Below the pieces are notes generated by a model that saw nothing but the letters and a program-made list of their open reading frames with translations, made no database searches and was not told the origin of the DNA. The position numbers and the translations under genes are program-made. From Spongilla lacustris (Eukaryota > Porifera > Demospongiae > Spongillida > Spongillidae), in the NCBI GenBank assembly GCA_949361645.1, contig OX442415.1, forward strand, positions 22,797,790 to 22,861,789: a DNA stretch of 64,000 nucleotides. Direction: 5' to 3'. Of the stretch, positions 1 to 11,356 are shown piece after piece; position 1 is the stretch's first letter; every line of letters begins with the position of its first letter.

Positions 1-3000
1 TGTAGTGTGGTGGACCATATGGTAGAACCTCACAGCAGTGGACACTGACAGCTGAGAAGCAGGCAGACAAGTATGTAACTTTGCAAGCAGTTGTGGAGTG
101 CACTCTATAGCTATTCCTTACAGTGATCAGTGTCAGCCATGATGTGGTTTTGAATGGGCCCTACCCCTGTGCTATAGAAGCCCTACAACTATTCCTTATA
201 GTGAACAGTGTCAACCATGGAGTGGGCCCTCTTATTAATGCACCCCACCCTACTCTGTACGATTGAGTGGACTCCACCCTACCCCCTGTGCTACACCCTA
301 CAACTATTCCTTACAGTGAACAGTGTCAACAATGGAGTGGGCCCTCTTATCAATGCACTCTACGATTGAGTGGACTCCACCCTACCCCCTGTGCTATGCC
401 CTACAACTATTCCTTACGGAGATCACCTTTTGAATGGACTCCATCCTACAGTGTACATGTACGATTGAGTGGACTCCACCCTACCCCCTGTGCTACGCCC
501 TACAACTATTCCTTACAGCGAACAGTGTCAACCATGGAGTGGGCCCTTTTATCAATGCACTCTACCCTACTCAGTACGATTGAGTGGACTCCTCCACCCT
601 ACCCCCTGTGCTACGCCCTACAACTATTACATACAGTGAACAGTGTCAACCATGGAGTGGGCCCTCTTATTAATGCACCCCACCCTACTCTGTACAATTG
701 AGTGGACTCCACCCTACCCCCTGTGCCACGCCCTACAACTATTCCTTACAGCAAACAGTGTCAACCATGGAGTGGGCCCTCTTATCAATGCACTCTACCC
801 TACTCAGTACGATTGAGTGGACTCCTCCACCCTACCCCCTGTGCTACGCCCTACAACTATTCCTTACAGTGAACAGTGTCAACCATGGAGTGGGCCCTCT
901 TATTAATGCACCCCACCCTACTCTGTACAATTGAGTGGACTCCACCCTCTACCCCCTGTGCTACGCCCTACAACTATTCCTTACAGTGAACAGTGTCAAC
1001 CATGGAGTGGGCCCTCTTATTAATGCACCCCACCCTACTCTGTACAATTGAGTGGACTCCGCCCTACCACCTGTGCTACGCCCTACAACTACACAGCAAA
1101 CAGTGTCAACCATGGAGTGGGCCCTCTTATCAATGCACTCCACCCTACTCAGTACGATTGAGTGGACTCCACCCTACCCCCTGTGCTACGCCCTACAACT
1201 ATTCCTTACAGTGAACAGTGTGAACCATGGAGTGGGCCTTCTTATTAATGCACTCCATCCTCCCCTGTACGATTGAGTGGACTCCACCCTACCCCCTGTG
1301 CTACGCCGTACAACTATTCCTAACAGAGATCACCCTTTGAAAGGACTCCATCCTACAGTGTACATTTACGATTGAGTGGACTCTACCCTACCCCCTGTGC
1401 TACACCCTACAACTATTCCTTACTGCAAACAGTGTCAACCATGGAGTGGGCCCTCTTATCAATGCACTCCACCCTACTCAGTACGATTGAGTGGACTCCA
1501 CCCTACCCCCTGTGCTACACCCTACAACTATTCCTTACAGCGAACTGTGTCAACCATGGAGTGGGAGTGGGCCCTCTTATCAATGCACTCTACCCTACTC
1601 AGTACGATTGAGTGGACTCCACCCTACCCCCTGTGCTACGCCCTACAACTATTCCTTACAGTGAACAGTGTCGACCATGGAGTGGGCCTTCTTATTAATG
1701 CACTCCATCCTCCCCTGTACGATTGAGTGGACTCCACCCTACCCCCTGTGCTACGCCGTACAGCTATTCCTAACAGAGATCACCCTTTGAAAGGACTCCA
1801 TCCTACAGTGTACATTTACGATTGAGTGGACTCCACCCTACCCCCTGTGCTACGCCCTACAACTATTCCTTACTGCAAACAGTGTCAACCATGGAGTGGG
1901 CCCTCTTATCAATGCACTCCACCCTACTCAGTACGATTGAGTGGACTCCACCCTACCCCCTGTGCTACACCCTACAACTATTCCTTACAGCGAACTGTGT
2001 CAACCATGGAGTGGGCCCTCTTATCAATGCACTCTACCCTACTCTGTATACGATTGAGTGGACTCCACCCTACCCCCTGTGCTACGCCCTACAACTATTC
2101 CTTACAGTTAACACTGTCAACCATGGAGTGGGCCCTCTTATCAATGCACTCTACCCTACTCTGTATACGATTGAGTGGACTCCACCCTACCCCCTGTGCT
2201 ACGCCCTACAACTATTCCTTACAGTGAACAGTGTCAACCATGGAGTGGCCTTCTTATTAATGCACTCCATCCTACCCTGTACGATTGAGTGGACTCCACC
2301 CTATCCTCTGTGCTACGCCCTACAACTACATGTATTCCTTACAGTGAACAGTGTCAACCATGGAGTGGGCCCTCTTATTAATGCACTCTACCCTACTCAG
2401 TACGATTGAGTGGACTCCACCCTACCCCTGTGCTACGCCCTACAACCAACTTTTCCTTACAGCAAACAGTGTCAACAATGGAGTGGGCCCTCTTATCAAT
2501 GCACTCCACCCTACTCAGTACGATTGAGTGGACTCCTCCACCCTACCCCCTGTGCTACGCCCTACAAGTGAACAGTGTCAACCATGGAGTGGGCCCTCTT
2601 TTTAATGCACCCCACCCTACTCTGTACAATTAAGTGGACTCCACCCTCTACCCCCTGTGCTACGCCCTACAACTATTCCTTACAGTGAACAGTGTCAACC
2701 ATGGAGTGGGCCCTCTTATTAATGCACCCCACCCTACTCCGTACGATTGAGTGGACTCCACCCTACCCCCTGTGCTACGCCCTACAACTACACAGCAAAC
2801 AGTGTCAACCATGGAGTGGGCCCTCCTATTAATGCACTCTACCCTACTCAGTACGATTGAGTGGACTCCTCCCTACCCCCTGTGCTACGCCCTACAACTA
2901 TTCCTTACAGTGAACAGTGTCAACAATGGAGTGGGCCCTCTTATCAATGCACTCCACCCTACTCAGTACGATTGAGTGGACTCCTCCCTACCCCCTGTGC

Positions 3001-4361
3001 TACGCCCTACAACTATTCCTTACAGTGAACAGTGTCAACCATGAAGTGGGCCCTCTTATTAATGCACTCCACCCTACTCAGTACGATTGAGTGGACTCCA
3101 CCCTACCCCCTGTGCTATGCCCTACAACTATTCCTTATGGAGATCACCTTTTGAATGGACTCCATCCTACAGTGTACATGTACGATTGAGTGGACTCCAC
3201 CCTACCCCCTGTGCTACGCCCTACAACTATTCCTTACAGCGAACAGTGTCAACCCTAGAGTGGGCCCTCTTATTAATGCACCCCACCCTACTCTGTACGA
3301 TTGAGTGGACTCCACCCTACCCCCTGTGCTACGCCGTAAAACTATTCCTTACAGTGAACAGTGTCAACCATGGAGTGGGCCCTCTTATTAATGCACTCCA
3401 CCCTACTCAGTACGATTGAAAGGACTCCACCCTACCCCCTGTGCTACGCCCTACAACTATTCCTTACAGTGAACAGTGTCAACCATGGAGTGGCCTTCTT
3501 ATTAATGCACTCCATCCTACCCTGTACGATTGAGTGGACTCCACCCTATCCTCTGTGCTACGCCCTACAACTATTCCTTACAGTGAACAGTGTCAACCAT
3601 GGAGTGGGTCCTCTTATTAATGCACTCTACCCTACTCAGTACGATTGAGTGGACTCCACCCTACCCCTGTGCTACGCCCTACAACCAACTTTTCCTTACA
3701 GCAAACAGTGTCAACAATGGAGTGGGCCCTCTTATCAATGCACTCCACCCTACTCAGTACAATTGAGTGGACTCCTCCACCCTACCCCCTGTGCTACGCC
3801 CTACAACTATTCCTTACAGTGAACAGTGTCAACCATGGAGTGGGCCCTCTTATTAATACACCCCACCCTACTCTGTACAATTGAGTGGACTCCACCCTCT
3901 ACCCCCTGTGCTACGCCCTACAACTATTCCTTACAGTGAACAGTGTCAACCATGGAGTGGGTCCTCTTATTAATGCACTCCACCCTACTCTGTACGATTG
4001 AGTGGACTCCACCCTACCCCCTGTGCTACGCCGTAAAACTATTCCTAACGGAGATCACCCTTTGAAAGGATTCTATCCTACAGTGTACATGTACGATTGA
4101 GTGGACTCCACCCTCTACCCCCTGTGCTACGCCCTACAACTATTCCTTACAGCAAACAGTGTCAACCATGGAGTGGGCCCTCTTATCAATGCACTCCACC
4201 CTACTCAGTATGATTGAGTGGACTCCACCCTACCCCCTGTGCTACACCCTACAACTATTCCTTACAGCGAACTATGTCAACCATGGAGTGGGCCCTCTTA
4301 TCAATGCACTCTACCCTACTCTGTATACGATTGAGTGGACTCCACCCTACCCCCTGTGCTA
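1..4361 (+). repeat. Satellite-like tandem array, left arm of a giant inverted repeat
   Basis: About 35-40 imperfect copies of a unit of roughly 110-120 bp lie head to tail. Each unit carries CCATGGAGTGGGCCCTCTT, a GAGTGGACTCCACCCTAC block, then CTGTGCTACGCCCTACAAC and a TTCCTTACAGTGAACAGTGT block. Some units are replaced by a shorter variant with GGAGATCACC. The unit is often a multiple of three bases, so chance ORFs of up to 195 residues appear on the plus strand; their translations are all the same repeat and I do not regard them as genes. Bases 1-38 are the exact reverse complement of 14802-14839, and the array matches the right arm unit by unit out to about 2850. The window starts inside the repeat, so its outer end is not seen. 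Confidence 0.95.
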
Positions 4362-4806
4362 CTCAACGTAATTAAGGCCTGGGTTCAATATTTGGGCGCG
4401 CGCACGCCAACGTAACAATGGAAACATGACGTCATTACGTAAAACGTTTTGAAAAATGAATGTTCAATGGCCACGTACAGCTAGCTAGTCACTACGTACT
4501 AGCTACCTACTGTCTAGACGCTGGTATTGCAAATCGTCATGTCGGGATCAAGTTTTCGTGAGTTATAACCTTGCCGTAACCGTCATTAATTCGAGTTGTC
4601 ACACGCTTGTACAACGTAACTAATGCTAGTCTACGGAGGCCTACTTTGGCGTTATGTTTTCATTGTAGGCTTTTTTGTTTGATATACGAGTGTCTGCCAT
4701 AGGCTATTACATTTAGTTTGTCGTGAACACAAACGATGACGCGTCTTTGGTGTGCAGTAAATAGGATGTTTCTGTTAATTAGCACAAATGTACATGTATA
4801 CTCGAA

Positions 4807-7800
4807 TTACATATCGGTGTTCCATGCCAGTAACAGTTTGTTGGCATAGTTTGTTTTCTTGTTGAGGTTGGCCCATGTTGGGGAATCGTTTTCATCTCTG
4901 GGGATACGACCATATTGTATGAAGAAATCTTGTTCATGTTTACTTAATAGGTGTTCACAGTCTCTTCTAGCTTTCATTACATGCAGTCGAACTTTTGCTA
5001 GTAGATATTTGTACGATTCTATGCTCTTAAAGGTGTTTTTCTTGTGCATTGTTTTGTCAGTCTTGAGTGTAATTCGCAATTTGTCTAACTGTTTAACTTC
5101 TTCTGTTTCGCCAATACATTTGGCAATTGCTTGACATAGTTTGGACGTCACAAACACACAAGATAGGGGGATGTCATCATCTTTAGTTGTACATGTAAGT
5201 GTTGTGTGGCTGTGGCTTGCATTTTGTGTAGTTTGGTAATTTGGATTTTGACCGCTGGTAAAGGGATGCACTGTGGAGGGATGTGACATTTGATCGCTGG
5301 TAGAGGGATGCACTGTGGAGGGATGTGACATTTGATCGCTGGTAGAGGGATGCACTGTGGAAGGATGTGGCATTTGATCACTGGTAGAGGGATGCACTGT
5401 GGAAGGATGTGGAATTTGATTGCTGGTAGAGGGATGCACTGTGGAAGGATGTGACGTTTGATCGCTGGCAGAGGGATGCACTGAGGAAGGATGTGATGTT
5501 TGATCACTGGTAGAGGGATGCACTGAGGAAGGATGTGATGTTTGATCACTGGTAGAGGGATGCACTGTGGAAGGATGTGGCATTTGATCGCTGGTAGAGG
5601 GATGCACTGTGGAAGGATGTGACGTTTGATCGCTGGCAGAGGGATGCACTGAGGAAGGATGTGATGTTTGATCGCTGGTAGAGGGATGCACTGAGGAAGG
5701 ATGTGACATTTGATCGCTGGCAGAGGGATGCACTGTGGAAGGATGTGACGTTTGATCGCTGGTAGAGGGATGCACTGAGGAAGGATGTGACATTTGATCG
5801 CTGGTAGAGGGATGCACTGTGGAAGGATGTGACATTTGATCGCTGGTAGAGGGATGCACTGTGGAAGGATGTGGCATTTGATCACTGGTAGAGGGATGCA
5901 TTGTCGAGGGATGTGGCATTTCATCACTGGTAGAGGGAATAAATTCAACTGCTGTGTGACGTGTTGATGTGTATTCCCCATTCTTTGTGTAGAGTTTGAC
6001 TGATTTAGTAGGTAACTCAATTCTGTCATCAATGATGCATTCCCAGCATTCTTCTTGTCGTCTGTATACAGCTTCTATGGAAGAGTCCCTGAAGTGCAGT
6101 AGGTCAGGACCTTTCAAGTTGTAAGAAGAGTCAGATTTACCATCGTGAAACAGATATCCCTTATCTGACTGTGTCCACCATTCACCTTTGCCACAAGCTA
6201 AAAAAGGGCTTATTCTCTTCAGGTGGGCCTGCCAGCTGTCCTGACGTCTGTTAACCCAATCCAAGGGTACAAATGTGCCATTAAATTCAGGTAGGCAAGT
6301 GGCTGCAACACTGACTACTGTTTCTGAGCTGTTTGTAGTTTTGTATATCTCATTTTTTACCTGCATGTGCATTAGAATACTTGTGATGATATTATTGTTA
6401 TCAGGATGGCGATTTGTAGTATGCTCGGCTATTAGCCGTGACTGTCCAAACATTCTTTCTTGGTTCTCTGTGTTCACTGATTTTAAACACACCAGTTCAT
6501 ACTGTTCAGGGGCATGTTTGCATAAGGCATGTAGATACAAGCCAAAAAATGTACCCCTTGATAAAACAGTAGTGGATTGGAAAAGGTCAAAACATAGTTG
6601 ATGGTGTATCCAGGTTTTATTGTAGAGCTGCAGAAGCAATTTTGGGCAGCGTTCACAGTCATTGGCATACAAAATTTTACACACTATGGTTATAGATTGA
6701 AGAAGAAGATGTACTTTCCAGTTGACTTGTGAAGCATGTGTATGTATCATCATAAAAAGCTGTACAAGTGTAGCACGGAGATCACCTGCACTTTTTTTTG
6801 GTTTCTGAAGGCATATGTTTATACGTCCTTGGCATTCTGCTCTGATGGAAGTTGGAAGGACACTTGGCAATTCGTGGAAAAGGTTTAACAGGTGACCTTT
6901 TATGTCATGTAGTGGCTCACAATCTAAGACTGTGTAATGTTGTAGATTTAGGTTGTGTAGGTCCTCATCTGGCTTCATTAAAAGTAATGATGGTACCCTC
7001 TGTACACCCTTTAGAATTTCCTGGAGCTCATTCTGTAGCACTTTTCTTGTTTTTCCACATACAGGTATTCCTCTGGCACGCAATTCTCTGCGGATATCTG
7101 CAACTGGCAAGTGAGGTGCATACAATGGCTTCACATTTCCTGGTATTTTTCCGAGCACCCCTTTCAAGGCAAGTGATTGCAGGTTTTGTAATGACTGTGT
7201 TCTGCATATCAAAGAATGAGCCAGGTCATCCATGATTGTTGCCTTACATCCACAGCCTCCGCACTTGAAATTGCCTCCCATTTGTGTTCCTCGCTCAAAC
7301 TGAGCAGCAGGGTGGTCACCAATGAAAAACCTGAGTTTATCGGTTATTTCAACACCATTGGTGGTGAGAGTAGGTTCAGCCAAGTCGTACAAGCAAGAGA
7401 CCCTGTCTGCAATCAGTGCTGCTTGGTCCTCAACTGTAGACGAGTTCAGTGAGATCATGTACAGTTCTGGTTCTTCAACCATTGTTTGCACAGTTGGAAT
7501 CGAGTTTTCAATGGATGCCAGGTAAACAGCTGGGTCATATAATGTATGAACTGTGAGCATGATGTAGCCTCTGCCAAGTATCGTGGCATGGTCGTGCCAC
7601 ATTGCAAGTGTACGTGTGCGCTGGAGTTGTTTGAGTGTCATTCTTAACTCATCAAGGGATGCCTCAGTATCCACATCTTTCTTGTTTACCTTTATTGTAC
7701 GTCGCACTTCATCTATATCCATTGCATTAATTTTAGCATCGGAGTACAAATGCATGAACTTTTCATTTTTCAGAAGCAACTTTTTACGGATGTCATACAG

Positions 7801-8940
7801 AGGGATTTTCCGTCCCTCTACTTGGATGTCTTCAGCATGTACTTTTCCCTGTTTTACCACATATTTATGAATTGTATATGGGGAACAAGCTACCCCCAAC
7901 TGTATTTCTCCCTGTTCTATCATTTGATTCCATCTTGCCTTAACTTGGTGTGCAGATGGTGGTATAGGAATTGAATATTCCTTACCAGTGAATTTTTTTT
8001 TGCTTGAGCGTCTTGTTTTCTTCCTTTTGTATTTGCTAAGTGTTGTTGTGTCAAGACCATTCTGAGCTGCAAACTCTTTAATTACCTGACCTTTATTATT
8101 TCCTTCAATTTCATGTTCTTTTGCAAAGCTTGTCCACACTATTTTCTTATTCTGTGCAGCTACAGTATTTAAGTCCTCCAGTACTTTAATTTTATCCCAT
8201 TTCACCTTTTCAAAGTCTGGAGCATGGGATTTTTTAGTGCGCTTTACACTAGGTTCATTTTCAAAGTACATTGCCAACCGTTTCCTGTTGTAACTTGCCA
8301 TAGACTCTTTTTCCTTTAAGATGGTAATAGGTGTTGTTTGCAAAAGTTCTTCATTGCATGCATCCCTACACTTCTTCAAGATCTGTCGTATCTCCTTTTT
8401 CTGGTCTGCTTTTGTTTTAGCCTTTGGAATGCTTTTACACTTAACCAAAGAGTCTATGAAACTATGATTAAAGTTTTGTTTGCATACATCGTTCATAGCT
8501 TCCACTGTAGCATGAATAAATGCTTTTTCTGTCATCTTTTCTGGTTTGTGAATACTAAGTAATTCAGAAGCTGGCATAAATATTGGCTTGGCAGGGAATT
8601 TACATTGGTTGTGATATGATGATGTGTAGCATGCATGGCACTGAGCAAGTGTATGTGTACTTCTTTCACTCACATTCATTCTGTCCCACTTAGTGATTGA
8701 AAAATCATTTTCATAATCCATCTTGCTGTTTAATGGATGCCACCGGTTACTAAAAGTTGCCTTTATTCTCTTTTGATGTCGTTCAAACTGACTTGGTAGT
8801 TTAGCTCCATGTTTTCTATCAAAATAACTGTCTGGCAGCTGTAGTGGGGCTTGAAAGAATTTCCTGAAATCCTCCACATTCTGTTCATTCATTCCAACTC
8901 GCACGTAGCCACAGTTTACAGCCAGTGATATTGGCAGCAT
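4807..8940 (-). CDS. Transposase-like protein of the 5.7 kb transposon (1377 aa)
   Basis: One uninterrupted ORF fills most of the transposon, so it is the natural candidate for its transposase. Visible parts, by residue: a basic N-terminal third with a Cys/His cluster (HACYTSSYHNQCKF) near 100-115; a lysine-rich stretch around 300-315; a CGGCGC zinc-ribbon-like motif near 555-565 followed by DDLAHSLICR; a short helix-rich SAP-like segment near 620-650; and CEPLHDIKGHLLNLF near 675, a signature I associate with a transposon protein family seen in cnidarians and other invertebrates. After about residue 1000 comes a low-complexity stretch of 14-residue repeats, then a short conserved-looking tail. 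I cannot assign the catalytic acidic residues. The start is the first Met of the frame; a later start (Met17) is possible. It looks intact and could be recent. Confidence 0.75.
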   Translation of the reverse strand: MLPISLAVNCGYVRVGMNEQNVEDFRKFFQAPLQLPDSYFDRKHGAKLPSQFERHQKRIKATFSNRWHPLNSKMDYENDFSITKWDRMNVSERSTHTLAQCHACYTSSYHNQCKFPAKPIFMPASELLSIHKPEKMTEKAFIHATVEAMNDVCKQNFNHSFIDSLVKCKSIPKAKTKADQKKEIRQILKKCRDACNEELLQTTPITILKEKESMASYNRKRLAMYFENEPSVKRTKKSHAPDFEKVKWDKIKVLEDLNTVAAQNKKIVWTSFAKEHEIEGNNKGQVIKEFAAQNGLDTTTLSKYKRKKTRRSSKKKFTGKEYSIPIPPSAHQVKARWNQMIEQGEIQLGVACSPYTIHKYVVKQGKVHAEDIQVEGRKIPLYDIRKKLLLKNEKFMHLYSDAKINAMDIDEVRRTIKVNKKDVDTEASLDELRMTLKQLQRTRTLAMWHDHATILGRGYIMLTVHTLYDPAVYLASIENSIPTVQTMVEEPELYMISLNSSTVEDQAALIADRVSCLYDLAEPTLTTNGVEITDKLRFFIGDHPAAQFERGTQMGGNFKCGGCGCKATIMDDLAHSLICRTQSLQNLQSLALKGVLGKIPGNVKPLYAPHLPVADIRRELRARGIPVCGKTRKVLQNELQEILKGVQRVPSLLLMKPDEDLHNLNLQHYTVLDCEPLHDIKGHLLNLFHELPSVLPTSIRAECQGRINICLQKPKKSAGDLRATLVQLFMMIHTHASQVNWKVHLLLQSITIVCKILYANDCERCPKLLLQLYNKTWIHHQLCFDLFQSTTVLSRGTFFGLYLHALCKHAPEQYELVCLKSVNTENQERMFGQSRLIAEHTTNRHPDNNNIITSILMHMQVKNEIYKTTNSSETVVSVAATCLPEFNGTFVPLDWVNRRQDSWQAHLKRISPFLACGKGEWWTQSDKGYLFHDGKSDSSYNLKGPDLLHFRDSSIEAVYRRQEECWECIIDDRIELPTKSVKLYTKNGEYTSTRHTAVEFIPSTSDEMPHPSTMHPSTSDQMPHPSTVHPSTSDQMSHPSTVHPSTSDQMSHPSSVHPSTSDQTSHPSTVHPSASDQMSHPSSVHPSTSDQTSHPSSVHPSASDQTSHPSTVHPSTSDQMPHPSTVHPSTSDQTSHPSSVHPSTSDQTSHPSSVHPSASDQTSHPSTVHPSTSNQIPHPSTVHPSTSDQMPHPSTVHPSTSDQMSHPSTVHPSTSDQMSHPSTVHPFTSGQNPNYQTTQNASHSHTTLTCTTKDDDIPLSCVFVTSKLCQAIAKCIGETEEVKQLDKLRITLKTDKTMHKKNTFKSIESYKYLLAKVRLHVMKARRDCEHLLSKHEQDFFIQYGRIPRDENDSPTWANLNKKTNYANKLLLAWNTDM
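5240..5932 (-). repeat. 42-bp coding minisatellite inside the transposase ORF
   Basis: About 16-17 copies of a 42-bp unit encode the 14-residue motif HPSTSDQMSHPSTV with T/A, M/T/I, S/P and T/S variants. All copies keep the length at 42 bp, so the reading frame survives expansion and contraction. A second minus-strand frame is open across the same stretch (5148-6032), a by-product of the repeat, not a separate gene. Confidence 0.93.
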
Positions 8941-9048
8941 CTGTTGGCTATATTAAATTCCTTATTATTGTACATCCACATGTAGACATGTACTTGTATA
9001 AATCAGTTGGCCATGACGATTTAGTGGTAACATCAAATGTTGCCCACC

Positions 9049-9150
9049 AAAAAAAAAAAAAAAAAAAAGAATTGGTGAGTGTGTCTATACACACACAAAT
9101 TGGTGGGCAATATTTGATGATAAATCTTCCTGCCAAACTTGTCTATATGC

Positions 9151-9188
<38 letters not shown>
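9049..9188. repeat. A-run and CA microsatellite upstream of the transposase ORF
   Basis: A run of 20 A (9049-9068) and a CA repeat of about 37 bases (9152-9188). They are flanked by an imperfect inverted pair containing TTGGTGGGCAA / TTGCCCACCAA near 9040-9110. Confidence 0.9.
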
Positions 9189-9192
<4 letters not shown>

Positions 9193-10067
9193 TACACAAC
9201 ACATTCACATTCTACACACATCCGTTCAGGGTGTTATGTATTGTTATCTGTTTCATCTTTTACCGACAGTACGTGTCTTCCTCCACTTCACAATTGTTGA
9301 CAGTAGCCTGAATCTATATTCATAAGTGGTTGGAGATGAATACGTTTATAAACTATTTGGCTGTATGTTATGTACCTTTTTCGTGTCTTTGCTTTATTAT
9401 GAACTTAAAGTGACCTTGAAGACTGTGATTCCTCCTCCTGTGACTCAAACGCGATTCTGCAGCAGCTACCCGCGAAATCCCGCGACAGCGTATAAATGAT
9501 TAATTTTAATAACTGGTAACTGGCCGCATGAAATGGTAGTTTGTATCGTTTGAGCGAAGGCTGAGGGTAAAATGGGACTAATAATCGCCGATTTGTATAT
9601 GAAAACACGGGAAAAGGTGAGAACTAAGCATTGGAATGATATGCGTGGCCAACAGTTCGCTTGCAGCTGTGAACTGATTCACAGCAGCTGTCTCGTTAAC
9701 CATCCATAGCCGTATTCAAGCTATATTTAAGACAAACAAAACTGTATATGAATGCATATCATATCAAAAGATGCGCAAAAGGAAACCCTATATACCACTA
9801 TAAAGAAAGTCGCTAGAAAGCTACAATAAGACCTCGGCGTCAACACTTTTATGTCTTCAGTTTCATGCCCGTTCGGTCACCTCCAAGATTTAACGCTGCT
9901 AGGATCCGGTCTCCAATAAATGTCTGTTCGATAGTAGAACTCCTGTAGGTAAGAAATATACAAAGATTTTGTTTTAAAACCTGTCCTAAGCTTCAGGGCA
10001 TGTTTATAAACTTGTCATATTTAATTACGTAAAAATAATTGGACCCAGGCCTTAACTACGTTGAGTA

Positions 10068-10510
10068 CGCCCTACAACTATTCCTTACAGTGAACACTGT
10101 CAACCATGGAGTGGGCCCTTTTATTAATGCACTCTACCCTACTCTGTACGATTGAGTGGAGTCCACCCTATCCCCTGTGCTACGCCCTACAACTATTCCT
10201 TACAGTGAACAGTGTCAACCATGGAGTGGGCCCTCTTATCAATGCACTCTACCCTACTCTGTACAACTGAGTGGAGTCCACCCTACCCCCGGTGCTACGC
10301 CCTACAACTATTCCTTACAGCAAACAGTGTCAACAATGGAGTGGGCCCTCTTATCAATGCACTCTACCCTACTCTGTACAATTGAGTGGACTCCACCCTA
10401 CCCCCTGTGCTACGCCCTACAACTATTCCTTACAGTGAACAGTGTCAACCATGGAGTAGACCTTCTTATTAATGCACTCCATCCTACCCTGTGTGGACTC
10501 CACCCTATCG
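10068..10510 (+). repeat. Satellite array, inner end of the left arm
   Basis: The array resumes in the same orientation immediately after the transposon, with about four units, ending in a degenerate copy before the non-repetitive spacer. Joining 4361 to 10066 restores an uninterrupted unit, which shows that the transposon landed in a pre-existing array. Confidence 0.93.
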
Positions 10511-11356
10511 ACTACAATTTTCAGCTTGGTGCAGGCTGGCAAGGGTGTGTGGTCATATATGTATACATGTAGCAGGATGGCAAGGGTGAAGTGGTTCTGT
10601 TTAGCTTGGTACGACATCTACTGTACTGAGTAGACCCTACTGCAGACAGCCATGTTATATGGTGGAAAATACGACTTTCAGAAACGTTTGTCACCAAAAA
10701 GCAAGCATAGCTATGGAATGGACTCCGCATAGATGTACATGTATGTCCAAAAGACTGATGGAGTGGACCTAATAGTAGAGAACCCCCGGGGGTGTCACAG
10801 ACATCTGTATAGTTTACTGTACAACAGGCAACTTTGCAGTGAACCCTGTTGTAGTCAGACATGGAGTGGAACCCTTGACTTCTGTGCAGTGCCCTACCTT
10901 TGTTGAACCTTGTTGTACATGCATGTATATGACTGCTATGATAAAGTTTTGCATATGTTCAACATGTCAGGTATTGAACATACCCAAGTAAGCTTAGTAG
11001 TACCTTGCCTACTACAAGTAGGTATCCCATACTGTAGCCAGACCAACAAAGATCATAGATAGGGCTAGTAATGACATTCACCACTAAGCGGAGCTGTTGT
11101 ACTAACAGTGAATATCATTACTAGCCCTATCTGTGATCTTTGTTGGTCAGGGCTAGTAAATCCTTTGAGGTACTATGGGCTCATGTACTAGTACCAGCCA
11201 ACATGTACATAACCAACAGCTACACATATACATACGTGTACATGAACAGTTATGCAAAGCATATGCAAACTTGACATACTCATACGCATGTACATGTAGC
11301 AGTCTTACATGTAGTATAAGGTTCAACAAAAGTGTTCAGGTGATCATTAAGGGATA
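10511..11356. other. Spacer between the two inverted arms
   Basis: No convincing gene. The sequence has faint echoes of the satellite (GGAGTGGAACCC, GGACTCCGCATAG) and is rich in TACATGTA words. It contains a long hairpin at 11040-11150, listed separately. Short ORFs here have no recognisable features. Confidence 0.7.
11041..11149. repeat. 109-bp hairpin (possible MITE)
   Basis: GACCAACAAAGATCATAGAT at 11041 onward is answered by ATCTGTGATCTTTGTTGGTC ending at 11149. The arms are about 42 bases with a few mismatches and a loop of about 25 bases around AAGCGGAGCTGTTGT. The size and perfect ends suit a small foldback element, but no target duplication is evident. Confidence 0.75.

Larger units (their letters stand above)
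4362..10065 (-). mobile_element. DNA transposon, 5.7 kb, inserted in the satellite arm
   Basis: The ends are a terminal inverted repeat of about 28 bp with two mismatches, starting CTCAACGTARTTAAGGCCTG (4362-4389 and 10038-10065). The flanking satellite reads ...CTGTGCTA then the element then TACGCCC..., where intact units read CTGTGCTACGCCC, so the element sits in a duplicated TA. Its coding capacity is one long minus-strand ORF at 4807-8940. The 1.1 kb beyond the ORF start (8941-10037) holds an A run (9049-9068), a CA run (9152-9188) and no other convincing gene; it would be the 5' leader and promoter. The TA duplication recalls Tc1/mariner, but the protein does not look like a Tc1/mariner transposase, so I leave the superfamily open. 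Confidence 0.9.

Noticed and set aside
267..4371. Many overlapping plus-strand ORFs of 60-195 codons in the left satellite arm
   Set aside because: All translate the same tandem unit in different frames and recur as mirror images in the right arm. Open frames follow from a unit length that is often divisible by three.
5148..6032. 294-codon ORF overlapping the transposase on the same strand
   Set aside because: It is the second frame of the 42-bp coding minisatellite; the transposase frame continues on both sides and this one does not.
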